Of a DNA stretch of 64,000 nt, positions 43,387-53,865 are shown one piece after another. Source of the stretch: Helianthus annuus (taxonomy: Eukaryota; Streptophyta; Magnoliopsida; Asterales; Asteraceae). The notes beneath the pieces were generated by a model. It did not search any database. It was not told the DNA's origin and saw nothing but the letters and a program-made list of their open reading frames with translations. The translations under genes were made by a program, and so were the position numbers. Position 1 is the first letter of the stretch. Each line of letters starts with the position of its first letter. The DNA lies in the NCBI RefSeq assembly GCF_002127325.2, contig NC_035435.2, forward strand, positions 8,405,800 through 8,469,799, written 5' to 3'.

Positions 43387-44825
43387 ATAGTGGTGGCACG
43401 GTCTGGCTGAAGACTCGAAACTTAGCGCTGCTCGGGAGGCAACCCGGGATTTTATATTGATCTTGTTGTTTATCTTTCTATGTTTCAGGGCCATGGCAAC
43501 ACTCAAGTGTGGGGAGGATGTACGGATATTTGGGTGAAGGTGGTGATAGGAAGTCGGATTATCTACAACATCTGTTGTGGCAAACTTCACCAGGTCGATG
43601 TACTCTTTCTTTAGTCTTGTTGTGTTCTTTAGCTTTGAAATATTGGTAGTTAGTTTGTTTGGTGGTGTCATGTTTAAAAAAAAAAATTATAAAATGAAAA
43701 GTATAAAAAAAAAAAAAAAAAGAAATTTGGGTTTGAGAATTTAAGCAATTGTTGATGTTTTTGGTTAAAGCGATCCTTTCCTCAAAGCCATACATTGGGA
43801 CAATGTATCCCAAGTGTGGGGATGGGGGAAATTTTTGTGAGTTTTAAAAAAAAAAAAAAAAAATTTGTAAATCCGAGCGAAAATTGTTAAAATTTGAAAA
43901 CTTGATATTGTGCCATTTGACACACCGACACCCATTCCTAGTCTTTTCTTGGTGAGGATTTGAGCCACACATGATTGTTATTGATATTTCATTGTTTGAG
44001 TGGCGGTGTGTGTTGTGTGTTAATAGAACTTGTGTGTGAATACTTGTTAAATCCTAGAATTAGCATGCTTTTGAAAATGATAGGGGGACTTTTAGGAAGC
44101 CTCGTCTAGATGTGTGAAAGTGCGGGATTGGTGGGTTGGACCTCATACGTTACATATATGAGCTTGGTATTGTGAGGGGTGGGGGTTTGGTCTTTAGAAA
44201 GCCATGTTGAGCCTTAGACCATTCGATTGTAACCCGAACCTACTTCCTACAAAAATTTTACCTTTTGAGATGACCCGGTTTAGGAGATTTAGTTTGTAGT
44301 ATTGATGTTCTTGCATATATTGTTGAGTTTGATGTGTAAAAAAAAAAAGAAAAGAAAAATATGAGAAAAATACAAAAAGAAGTATTTAGTTGCAATAGAG
44401 TTGAGAATGTCAAGAAGCTTTGTATATATTTTTTTTTGGTGTTTGTTTCGTAGTAGTAGACATAAAAATACCGGGTCAAATCAATTAGCTCTCACATATA
44501 TATTCCACCATTTTCCTACCTTGACACCTAGCCCCGTTACAACCCGCAAGTCCCTTTGATTCTAAGCATGTTAGATATTTGTTAGGAGGAAACTTGATTT
44601 TTATACAAGCTTATTGTCGCGCACACACACACGCATTGAGTGGTGTAGCATTATGCTAATAATTTTTGTTACCGAGAGATTTTTGTGAGGGGTGTGTCTT
44701 GTGGTATGATGGAAGGTTAGTAAAAGGACGGCACATTTAGCTTGGTTTGCATAATTGATCGCTTGTGGTTTTGAATAGTTGTTGAATGGGTTGCTTGGGA
44801 CAAGCAACGGGTAAGTGTGGGGATG
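43387..44825 (+). other. Non-coding 3' region of array unit 2
   Basis: Copy of 37312-38752 with slightly different A-tract lengths. AAGTGTGGGGA is at 43505, 43812 and 44813, the last next to LTR 3. Confidence 0.8.
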
Positions 44826-46518
44826 TGACGGGTGGTCCGTTGGACAACCTTTAAGTGGTTTAAAAAGATTAAAATTCCATGCTTTACTTGGTTATTTGCT
44901 TGAACTTAGTAACTACGAGTGTTTGTGACTTTTACAGGTAAAACACAAGTAATATGGCGAAATCAAAGGGTTGTAAAACATAAAATACATATACACGCAT
45001 ACAATAGTTTTTGGGGGTTTTGACTTTGATAAAAGAAAAGGCACATCAACATCAAAGAGATGAGTTGGACGGCACATGCAAGGAGATATCAATCATCCAA
45101 CATCAACATATAATCATGATTTTTGGGATTCCTTGGACATATAATTGGCGGCAGACTTGGGAGAAACAAGGAGAGGAATCAACATTAATTTAAGTTGTCA
45201 AAAGTAAACATCAACACAAGTGGGCAAGTTGGGCGGCTGGTGTAATTGGGCCAACACTTTAAGATGGGCGGCACACATGGAGCCTTTGGATTGGGCCGCT
45301 TGGAGGCAGACTTTGGTGGATGTGTTTGAAGCAACATCACGTGATAAGTGGACGGCAATATTAAAAGGTTTTGATTAATACGATAAGATCTTGGAGGTGG
45401 GCTTGTCATACATGCACATGAATAATAAATGGGGCGGCACATGTGGGTGGCTGTGATTGGGCCGCCAAACAACAGCAAACCATTACCACACAAGTGACAT
45501 CATCACGTGAACTTGGGCAGCCATCACAAGAAGTCAACAAGTAACAACATTAAACCATCATAATCATCATTCCAAGTGGCCGCACATGGGCTGACAACAT
45601 CACAACAAGTCAACATTGCATCACCGTAAAACAGATAAATCTCATCGTAAAACATTGAAGGTCACCGTAAATTACGGTTATACCGTAATTTACGGTGGAG
45701 GCGACGGACAATTCGTAACTGCCATCATTTATGCAGTTGGGGGTGTGTCTTTTGGGATATTCTCATCATTGACGGTTCTTAGATACTTTGGGGGCGATTT
45801 TGGAGTATTTGCTTGCTTGGTGAACATTTCGAATCATTCGGTTTGTGTTTTTAATCTTTATGAACATTAGATTGATGTTGATGATGATTCACCGAGCCAT
45901 GTCCGGCTAAACTCTTCGGTGATCATCCTAGGTGAATGTTTCTAAGACTTTTGTGTGTTTAATTTCTGCATTTCTAGAATGATATCTTGCGTTGCATGAA
46001 TGTCATGGTGTATGTTTGATTGTTTGTAGTGTGTTAATCCATATCACAATTTCTAGTCTTAATCGTACGTTCTTGGTGCCGTTGGCAACCGAGATATCAC
46101 GGGAAGGGTTAGGGTTGGTTATTGGTTAATAGGTCATCGGGAAACAACCTCGCGTTATCTAATCCGAGTACTTTGTTCCCTTTTATCACTTCAATCACAT
46201 ATACACGAGTTATGTCTATGTAACTCTTTCTAGTGAACTTGCACACAACTGTTTAAAGAAACTGAAACCTAGGGTGATCATTGTTCTCTCCTTATTGTTT
46301 AAAACCAACTGTGAATTGATTTAGTTCTTAATTTAGTTTTTCTAAAACAACAATCCCCAATCTTGAATTTTAATTTTCTGCAATTTAGTTTAATTTTAGT
46401 TTAAATACAAAGCTATACAATCAACACATTTTCCACATATTCCCTGAGTTCGATACCCTACTACCGCTAACTACAGTTGTTTAGGGATTAAATTTGCGTG
46501 ACCCACGACATCACGTCA
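44826..46518 (+). repeat. LTR 3 of the array
   Basis: 1,693 bp. It ends CACGTCA and is followed by the second copy of the target duplication TTTAC and then by the rest of the chromovirus LTR. Confidence 0.95.
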
Positions 46519-46523
46519 TTTAC

Positions 46524-46858
46524 CAGTGTAAACTGACGTATTTTTCCCAAAAGGTTAAGTGCAGGTACTATACGCAAATAGGCTGGCTGTTTCCTAAGAG
46601 CGTCCACTATAGTCTCGCAAGCTTGGACGACAAATATCTGTTGAACTATTTTTATCTTACTTTATTTGATCCGCCTGTGGATCCGTTTCAACTACTGTGA
46701 TATTTATTATTGCAATTTATTTATTTAAAAGTTGAAATGTATCTATTCTGCTTCCGCTGTGCATTATTATATTGTGTTGATTGTCTATGACGATGCCAAC
46801 TACGTCAATGTACCCCACACCGGGCCCACCGGTGACACGTGGGAATCGGGGTGTGACA
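46524..46858 (+). repeat. 5' LTR of the chromovirus, second piece
   Basis: Matches about 57071-57405 of the 3' LTR with two substitutions; ends GGGGTGTGACA. The PBS TTGGTATCAGAGTC starts at 46861. Confidence 0.95.
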
Positions 46859-47064
46859 GGTTGGTATCAGAGTCAACGCTGAGTGAATTAAACACTATCA
46901 TAATGTGTTTAATCTCAGTTACACAATTGCACAATCCTCGATTTTCGAGTCTAGACAAAGAACTTAGGAAATGTTCAACATTTCGTTTAATTTATTTTTA
47001 TTTATTATGTGCATTGTCTTACATATTTTGTTGTGCAACTTGTTTGACTTTTGACAGGATCATT

Positions 47065-48363
47065 ATGCCGCCACGTATGAGAGGTCGGGGAGGATTTGCT
47101 ACATCCCACGACCATGAGGCAGGGCCCTCACATAGGCGAGCTCCATCCGCCACGCACAACACAGCCGCCAACGACCTTTGGAGGTCTTTCGCCGAGCCTG
47201 CTAGACACTCGGTATCCGTAAGCACTTCACCGTCTTTACCCCACTCGTTTGGGCCCCACTCGGAGAATGGGCCCCATGGTTCGCATGGATCCTACATACC
47301 TTTGCAGCAGTCACCGCACCAGTATCCAGCACCAGTCTACCAGGGTTTATATAACCCTGATGCTTTTGTGGATGAGCCAGTGGGTCATAACCCACTCGGA
47401 CCGGAGGACCACTTTTCTGGTGGTCACGAGATGGACGTCGACGAGGATACGGACCCCTCGCTACCACCGTCAGGTACGCCTAACCATCCGATTGAGATAT
47501 CGGATGGGTCGCCATTTAGGGGATCACCCTACAATGGTGGGGACAGCTTTCAGGAGAGATTTAAGCAGCATGATTGGTATTACACCCCCAGCCACAACTC
47601 TCCGATGCTCCAGTCTCACCAGGTTTCACCGGTGCACTCGCAGCACCACTCGCAGCAGCAGCAGCTCCAGCAGCAGCCGCCTCTACCGCAGGACCTATCT
47701 GAGGCCCTATGGCGTGACGTGATCACTCCGTCACCACCGCCGCCACCAGTTTTACCTCCTCCGCCTCAGAGGCCAAGGAGGAATGCGCGCATGTCTACGC
47801 GCGGAGGGATTCGCATAGGCACCCCTCCACATGTTGGTAGCAGCCGCTACACGTCTCTTCCCGGGGAGTCCGAGACAGGGGAGTCTCAGCATCCCGTATC
47901 GGAGGTTACTTCTGTACCGATCCCGCCTCTGCCGCCGCAGAACTATGGAGAGCCGATTCCGGCTTATGCCAGTGCAGCTCAGTTTAACCCGTTCGAGCAT
48001 GTTTTCCCTCAGGGTTATGATTACACAGGAGACCCTTATTGGCAAGCTGTGAACTACAGCTCACTCCCACCTAGTGGTCCATTGGGAGACACTTGGGCTG
48101 CTGGGCAGTCTACTTTTGGTTACCCTCCGGGTTACCAGCAGCCACCGCAGCCGCAGCCGTACCAGCCACCGCAGCCACAGCAGTACCAGCCACCGCCACC
48201 GGCGCCTATTATGTCGCCGCCGCAGGTTCAGGAAATCCTGCATGGGATTGATAGCATGCGACGTGAGTTTCAACACGAGATGCGAGCTGATCGCCGTCGC
48301 ACCAGTGGCATGTTCAAGAAGGTGTTTGATTTGCTCAAGGGTAAGAGCAAGAGGGATCATTGA
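47065..48363 (+). CDS. Proline-rich ORF1 of the chromovirus, unknown function
   Basis: 432 codons from MPPRMRGRGGFATSHDHEAG to KGKSKRDH, ahead of and separate from gag-pol. The frame is open upstream to 46732, but the stretch before 47065 belongs to the LTR and leader, and a TTGACAG acceptor-like site lies just before this start. Composition: a basic N-terminus, then a Pro/Ser/His/Gln-rich middle with PQPQPYQPPQPQ-type repeats near the end, then a short charged C-terminus that may form a helix (MRREFQHEMRADRRR). I see no gag, protease or membrane features. It has no stops although it is full of slippage-prone repeats. It may be an RNA-binding or particle-associated accessory protein, but that is a guess. 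Confidence 0.7.
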   Translation: MPPRMRGRGGFATSHDHEAGPSHRRAPSATHNTAANDLWRSFAEPARHSVSVSTSPSLPHSFGPHSENGPHGSHGSYIPLQQSPHQYPAPVYQGLYNPDAFVDEPVGHNPLGPEDHFSGGHEMDVDEDTDPSLPPSGTPNHPIEISDGSPFRGSPYNGGDSFQERFKQHDWYYTPSHNSPMLQSHQVSPVHSQHHSQQQQLQQQPPLPQDLSEALWRDVITPSPPPPPVLPPPPQRPRRNARMSTRGGIRIGTPPHVGSSRYTSLPGESETGESQHPVSEVTSVPIPPLPPQNYGEPIPAYASAAQFNPFEHVFPQGYDYTGDPYWQAVNYSSLPPSGPLGDTWAAGQSTFGYPPGYQQPPQPQPYQPPQPQQYQPPPPAPIMSPPQVQEILHGIDSMRREFQHEMRADRRRTSGMFKKVFDLLKGKSKRDH

Positions 48364-49254
48364 ATCCTTCGATTATTGTCTCATGTACTCATGTCCCTGC
48401 GTGGACATCTATCCTTGTACTCTACCCCTGCGTGGGTATATCTGTCTTATTCTACCCCTGCGTGGGTATGCTGTTCTGTTGACCCCTGCGTGGGTTTGCT
48501 TTATTTTATTTTGCTTTTGTTGTTATTTGTTTAGCCCCTGCGCGGGCATGATTTTCATGTTATTCGTGTTATTTGCATTAAAGTCCCGTTTAGGGCAAAT
48601 ATGTACTAGTACTTTATTTGAAATTTGAAATGGTTAAATTGAATTTCTCATTTTATTTAAATGCATGAATATAATATTAAAATAATGGAAAATATCAATT
48701 TTTATTTGATTTGCCATTTTATAAGAATCTTAGTAAGGTATAACCTAGCTTGAATGCCTTATTAATAGGCCTGGCCATGATGGTAAAACCTGGTTGAAAA
48801 GATTCAACTCCCTGTTAACGTCTGAGAACATGTTAAACATTCTTGACTAAGCGTGATTCGTAAAATCACCCACGTCACCCTTTTTAATAATTTATCTACA
48901 GATTATATCTGTATACAAGTCTATTAATGACTTGATACCTACGGGTTATGACTATGTCATATAGTGACAGTTGTGGTTTATGACTCTCTGTCTAGTAAAG
49001 GATTATTTGTTTCATTATACAATTTATAATCCTGTAAAAGAAAATCTAAATTTATAATTTAGTAATTGTCCATGTGACTAGGCCTATGGTGCCAATATAT
49101 ATATTTTCATTCCTTGATTGCTAATAAGAGCCTGAATGAAATTTATTAAATTAACTGCTAAGGTTCTTGATACCATGGTTAATAAATCGTCTAGAACGAT
49201 AATACTGTTAGGTTCTAAATTAGACCTTGTCCTTTATTGTAGCTTAAAGCTACA
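48364..49254. other. Spacer between ORF1 and gag-pol with a CCCCTGCGTGGG array
   Basis: Non-coding. Five CCCTGCGTGG-type units lie at about 48395, 48425, 48455, 48483 and 48535, each able to fold as a small CCC/GGG hairpin. The rest is AT-rich. A perfect inverted repeat, TGTAGCTT-A-AAGCTACA, occupies 49238-49254 right before the gag-pol ATG. Confidence 0.75.
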
Positions 49255-52200
49255 ATGGCCAAATCGGAGGAGACCAACAGTCATTCTGGGGAGCACCCAG
49301 ACAATACCAGGATTCACGTCACTGGTGAAGAATTGCAAGCACTGATAGATAATGCTGTCGCCAAGGCTATGGATAGGCAGTTCAAGGAATCTAGTGGTAC
49401 TCAGAGTAGAACCCGCACAGTGACGCGTGTCAAGTCTAAGACTCATTCAGGGGCTCATAGTAAGCCGCCATCTAAAAAGAGTGAGCCGAAGAAAGCTGAG
49501 GATGATAATCATTCCTCCAACCACAGCAGCGTCCCAAAGCAGGAGATTAAGCTGAAACATGACACGTACAGCAGGTCCTGTACGTACAAGTATTTTGTAT
49601 CTTGCAAGCCCAGAGATTTCACTGGGGAAAAGGGAGCCGTCGATTGTATGACGTGGATTGATGAGATGGATACTGTGGTTGATATCAGCGGGTGTGCTGA
49701 TAGGGACGTCGTGAAGTACGTGTCCCAGTCATTCAAGGGAGATGCGTTAGCATGGTGGAAGTCACTCCTACAAGCTGCCGGTAAGGCCACACTATACGGT
49801 TTGTCATGGGAACAGTTTGTGGCCCTGATTAAGGAGAACTTCTGCCCGCAGCATGAGGTCGAGAGAATTGAATCGGATTTTGTGTCTCTAGTTATGAAGA
49901 ATCTCGATTGTCAAGCGTATCTTACTACGTTCAACACCTTATCCCGGTTAGTGCCTTATCTGGTGACCCCGGAGCCGCGTAGGATCGCTCGATTTATAGG
50001 GGGTCTGGCACCGGAGATAAAGGCAAGTGTCAAGGCTTCAAGGCCTACTACATTTAGATCAGTAGCTGATCTATCCCTCTCCCTCACACAAGATGTCGTC
50101 AGACTAAGAGCTATGAAGAGCTCGGAAGAGAACAAAAGGAAACGTGAGGATGACACCTCACGAAGATCTGAGAAACGACACAAGGGAAACAACGACCATA
50201 GGAAAGGGTCGGGGTTCAAGAAAGGGGATCAGTCGGGTGAGAAACCCAAATGCAAGGTTTGTAAGAGGCATCATTTTGGGAGATGCAGGCAGGAGTCTAA
50301 GTCCCAGTCTTTCGAGAAACGTTGTGGGATCTGCAAGTCCACAGATCATAAAGCTGTGGATTGCAAGAAAATGAAGGATGCAACTTGTTTCGGTTGCAAC
50401 GAGAAAGGGCATATTCGGCCCAACTGCTCAAAGAATGCGAAGAAAGCAGATGATGGGAAGAAGACTAACGCGAGAGTCTTCAGAATGGACGCTAAGGAAG
50501 CAGTCCTTGACGACAACGTCATTACCGGTACGTTTCTTGTAAATGATGTTTTTGCTAGAGTCTTGTTTGATTCAGGAGCTGATAAGTCGTTTGTAGATAA
50601 TAAGTTTTGTAAACTGCTAAACCTTCCTGTTAAAACCTTAAGTGTAAAATATGAGGTGGAATTAGCCGATGGAACCATAGAAACCGCCTCAACTGTTCTA
50701 GATGGATGTGTTATATCCATTAGGAATCATTCTTTCCCGTTATCCTTGTTTCCCTTTAAGTTAGCTGGATTCGACATAGTGATAGGCATGGATTGGTTGT
50801 CAAGTAACCAAGCCCAGATTCTGTGCAATAGAAAGCAAGTAATAGTTAAGACTCCGTCTGGTGAGTCACTTACTATTCAAGGAGATACCCAGCATGGATT
50901 GCCGGAGCAAGTTTCCATGCTCAAGGCATCCAGGTGCATGCAGAAAGGATGTGTCATTTATATGGCACAAGTTACCATTGACGAGCCGAAGCCGAAGATT
51001 GAAGATATTCCTGTTATTTCGGAATATCCTGAGGTTTTCCCTGAAGAGCTACCTGGTTTGCCACCAGATAGGCAAGTAGAATTTCGGATAGATATCATAC
51101 CAGGCGCTGCGCCTGTAGCAAGAGCACCATACAGATTGGCACCAACGGAGATGAAGGAGTTGAGGACGCAGTTGGATGATTTGTTAGCTAAAGGTTTTAT
51201 TAGACCTAGCTCGTCTCCTTGGGGAGCGCCAATATTGTTCGTTAAAAAGAAGGATGGATCGATGCGTCTGTGCATCGATTATCGTGAGCTTAACAAGGTC
51301 ACTATCAAGAATAGATACCCGTTACCCAGGATCGACGATCTGTTCGATCAGTTGCAAGGAGCAAGCTATTTCTCCAAGATTGACCTAAGGTCAGGTTATC
51401 ATCAGTTAAAGGTCAAGGATGAAGATGTGCACAAGACAGCGTTTAGGACTCGTTATGGACATTACGAGTTCCTAGTGATGCCGTTTGGGCTCACTAACGC
51501 ACCAGCCGCGTTCATGGATCTCATGAATCGCGTCTGCAAACCTTATTTAGATAAATTCGTCATTGTCTTTATTGATGACATTCTTATCTACTCGAAGAGC
51601 CAAACTGACCATGAGAAACACCTTCGTTGTATTCTCAAACTTCTGCATCAAGAGAAGCTTTATGCCAAACTTTCGAAGTGTGAATTTTGGCTTCGAGAAG
51701 TCCAATTCCTTGGACATGTAGTTAGCGAGCGTGGTATCCAAGTAGATCCCGCTAAAGTAGAAGCAGTCATGAATTGGCAGGAGCCGAAGACTCCTACTGA
51801 GATTCGCAGTTTCCTCGGATTGGCAGGATATTATAGGAGATTCATCGAGAACTTCTCAAGGATTGCTGCGCCCCTAACCTCATTGACCCGTAAGAAGATC
51901 AAGTTTGATTGGGGCCCTAAGCAGCAGGAATCCTTCGACATTCTGAAGCAGAAGCTGAGCAATGCGCCAGTATTGACGTTGCCCGATGGTATAGATGAAT
52001 TTGTGGTGTATTGTGATGCATCACATACTGGCATGGGCTGTGTACTCATGCAGAAAGGCAAAGTCATTGCCTACGCTTCTCGACAGCTCAAAGTGCATGA
52101 GAAGAACTACACCACCCACGATTTGGAATTGGGTGCAGTTGTATTTGCTTTGAAGCTATGGAGACACTACTTGTATGGAACCAAGTGTATAATTTATTCG

Positions 52201-52776
52201 GATCACAAGAGTCTTCAACACTTGTTCAATCAGAAGGAATTGAACATGCGTCAAAGGCGATGGATGGAAACTCTCAATGACTATGACTGTGAGATAAGAT
52301 ACCATCCAGGAAAGGCAAATGTGGTTGCCGACGCCTTAAGCAGAAAGGAAAGGGTGAAACCGATCAGAATCAATGCCAAGCGCATTGAAATAAGAAATAA
52401 TTTGAATGAAAGGGTGTTAGCTGCACAGAAGGAAGCTGTGCTGGAAGCTAACTATCCTGCAGAAAAGTTAGGAGTAACTGAGGAGCAGTTATCCTACGAC
52501 AAAGATGGAATGTTACGACTAAACGGACGAATATGGGTTCCAGTATATGGAGGACTTCGGGATGTTATCCTCCAGGAAGCCCACAGCTCTAAATATTCCG
52601 TTCATCCTGGAGCGGATAAGATGTACCAGGATTTGAAATCAAACTACTGGTGGATTGGTTTGAAAAAGTCCGTGGCCGAGTATGTGGCCAAATGTTTGAC
52701 TTGTGCGCAAGTCAAGGCTGAGCATCAGAAGCCGTCAGGTTTGCTTCAACAACCTGAAATTCCCAAATGGAAATAG
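49255..52776 (+). CDS. Chromovirus gag-pol, first part (gag, protease, RT, RNase H, integrase zinc finger)
   Basis: 1,173 codons from [20 protein letters not shown]. The gag capsid domain lies at about residues 110-290 ([20 protein letters not shown]). Three zinc knuckles follow near 331-390 ([40 protein letters not shown]). The protease has [10 protein letters not shown] at about 437. RT has [20 protein letters not shown] and the catalytic [10 protein letters not shown] near 772-781. RNase H has [12 protein letters not shown] near 917, and the integrase HHCC finger is near 1110-1151. The frame ends at a TAG (52774-52776) after EIPKWK, where the sister element in this window has Trp. The reading frame continues at 52780, so this is one nonsense mutation rather than a natural end. 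Confidence 0.93.
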   Translation: MAKSEETNSHSGEHPDNTRIHVTGEELQALIDNAVAKAMDRQFKESSGTQSRTRTVTRVKSKTHSGAHSKPPSKKSEPKKAEDDNHSSNHSSVPKQEIKLKHDTYSRSCTYKYFVSCKPRDFTGEKGAVDCMTWIDEMDTVVDISGCADRDVVKYVSQSFKGDALAWWKSLLQAAGKATLYGLSWEQFVALIKENFCPQHEVERIESDFVSLVMKNLDCQAYLTTFNTLSRLVPYLVTPEPRRIARFIGGLAPEIKASVKASRPTTFRSVADLSLSLTQDVVRLRAMKSSEENKRKREDDTSRRSEKRHKGNNDHRKGSGFKKGDQSGEKPKCKVCKRHHFGRCRQESKSQSFEKRCGICKSTDHKAVDCKKMKDATCFGCNEKGHIRPNCSKNAKKADDGKKTNARVFRMDAKEAVLDDNVITGTFLVNDVFARVLFDSGADKSFVDNKFCKLLNLPVKTLSVKYEVELADGTIETASTVLDGCVISIRNHSFPLSLFPFKLAGFDIVIGMDWLSSNQAQILCNRKQVIVKTPSGESLTIQGDTQHGLPEQVSMLKASRCMQKGCVIYMAQVTIDEPKPKIEDIPVISEYPEVFPEELPGLPPDRQVEFRIDIIPGAAPVARAPYRLAPTEMKELRTQLDDLLAKGFIRPSSSPWGAPILFVKKKDGSMRLCIDYRELNKVTIKNRYPLPRIDDLFDQLQGASYFSKIDLRSGYHQLKVKDEDVHKTAFRTRYGHYEFLVMPFGLTNAPAAFMDLMNRVCKPYLDKFVIVFIDDILIYSKSQTDHEKHLRCILKLLHQEKLYAKLSKCEFWLREVQFLGHVVSERGIQVDPAKVEAVMNWQEPKTPTEIRSFLGLAGYYRRFIENFSRIAAPLTSLTRKKIKFDWGPKQQESFDILKQKLSNAPVLTLPDGIDEFVVYCDASHTGMGCVLMQKGKVIAYASRQLKVHEKNYTTHDLELGAVVFALKLWRHYLYGTKCIIYSDHKSLQHLFNQKELNMRQRRWMETLNDYDCEIRYHPGKANVVADALSRKERVKPIRINAKRIEIRNNLNERVLAAQKEAVLEANYPAEKLGVTEEQLSYDKDGMLRLNGRIWVPVYGGLRDVILQEAHSSKYSVHPGADKMYQDLKSNYWWIGLKKSVAEYVAKCLTCAQVKAEHQKPSGLLQQPEIPKWK

Positions 52777-52779
52777 GAA

Positions 52780-53829
52780 ATGGTGACAATGGATTTTATC
52801 ACCAAGTTGCCGAAGACGAAAAAGGGAAATGATACCATATGGGTCATAGTAGACAGACTGACTAAGTCAGCTCATTTTCTACCCATCAAAGAGACGTATA
52901 GCTCAGATATGTTAGCTCAATTATACGTCGATAAGATAGTAGCGCTACATGGTATACCTATATCTATTATCTCTGATAGAGATACTAGATATACGTCACA
53001 TTTTTGGAAAAGTTTCCAACAGTCGTTGGGCACTCGTTTGAATTTTAGTACGGCTTATCATCCCCAGACTGATGGTCAGAGTGAGCGTACTATTCAAACT
53101 TTGGAAGACATGCTTCGTGCATGTGCGATCGACTTAGGTGGTAGTTGGGATAAGAACCTACCACTGATTGAATTCTCCTACAACAATAGCTACCATTCCA
53201 GCATAAAGGCTGCGCCTTTTGAGGCCCTATACGGTAGAAAGTGTAGATCGCCCATTTGTTGGGCAGAAGTTGGAGATGTCCAGTTGTCTGGACCAGATAT
53301 CGTCTTTGAGACGACAGACAAGATCGTTCAGATCCGTGATCGTTTGAAAGCTGCCAGGGATAGGCAGAAAAGTTATGCGGATCCTAAGCGCAAGGATTTT
53401 CACTTCGATGTGGGTGAAAAAGTGTTGCTTAAGGTATCACCTTGGATAGGTGTAATGCGATTTGGAAAGAAAGGCAAGCTAAGCCCGAGATATATAGGAC
53501 CTTTCGAGATAATCGAACGTGTCGGGTCAGTCGCTTACAAGTTAAACTTGCCTGAGGAGCTTAGTGCTATTCACAATGTGTTTCACATCTGTAATTTGAA
53601 GAAGTGTTTCGCTGACGATTCACTGGTTATACCGCATACAGATATACACATAGACGAAAGTCTAAAATTTGTGGAAAAACCTTTGTCGATTGAGGATCGA
53701 CAGGTAAAGAAGCTTCGACGGAAGCACGTGCCTATTGTTAAGGTCAAATGGGATGCCCGTAGAGGACCCGAGTATACGTGGGAAGTGGAATCCACGATGA
53801 AAGAAAAATATCCCCATTTGTTTGAATAA
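52780..53829 (+). CDS. Chromovirus integrase core and chromodomain-like tail (after the stop)
   Basis: 349 codons in the same frame as the upstream gag-pol. The integrase core has [22 protein letters not shown] and [15 protein letters not shown], which carry the D, D and E residues. The GPF/Y module reads [20 protein letters not shown]. The tail [20 protein letters not shown] followed by [18 protein letters not shown] is chromodomain-like, with the aromatic residues seen in Tekay/Del-type tails; it would steer integration to certain chromatin. Translation from the Met at 52780 is unlikely to matter unless the TAG is read through. The end lies about 25 bp before the polypurine tract. Confidence 0.92.
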   Translation: MVTMDFITKLPKTKKGNDTIWVIVDRLTKSAHFLPIKETYSSDMLAQLYVDKIVALHGIPISIISDRDTRYTSHFWKSFQQSLGTRLNFSTAYHPQTDGQSERTIQTLEDMLRACAIDLGGSWDKNLPLIEFSYNNSYHSSIKAAPFEALYGRKCRSPICWAEVGDVQLSGPDIVFETTDKIVQIRDRLKAARDRQKSYADPKRKDFHFDVGEKVLLKVSPWIGVMRFGKKGKLSPRYIGPFEIIERVGSVAYKLNLPEELSAIHNVFHICNLKKCFADDSLVIPHTDIHIDESLKFVEKPLSIEDRQVKKLRRKHVPIVKVKWDARRGPEYTWEVESTMKEKYPHLFE

Positions 53830-53852
53830 ATCTCGGGGTCGAGATTTCTTTT

Positions 53853-53865
53853 AAGGGGGTGAGGA
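53853..53865 (+). promoter_or_regulatory. Polypurine tract of the chromovirus
   Basis: AAGGGGGTGAGGA directly before the 3' LTR. Confidence 0.85.

Larger units (their letters stand above)
32678..46518 (+). mobile_element. Tandem Athila/Tat-like gag-protease array (LTR-int-LTR-int-LTR)
   Basis: Three LTRs of 1,693 bp each (32678-34370, 38753-40445, 44826-46518) separate two internal regions of about 4.38 kb (34371-38752 and 40446-44825). The repeat period is 6,075 and 6,073 bp. The outer ends carry one target duplication, TTTAC (32673-32677 and 46519-46523), so the array sits at a single insertion site. Each internal region has a TGGCGCCGTTGCCGGGGA PBS and one gag-protease gene but no RT, RNase H or integrase. 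The two units differ by a few substitutions and by A-tract lengths. Crossing-over between LTRs of one insertion would give this structure. Confidence 0.95.

Noticed and set aside
46494..46700. Frame across the end of LTR 3 and the chromovirus LTR, similar to 57014-57247
   Set aside because: Crosses the insertion joint and has no protein-like features; both copies are LTR sequence.
47201..48360. Minus-strand Arg-rich frames over ORF1
   Set aside because: Antisense shadows of the GC-rich, proline-coding strand.
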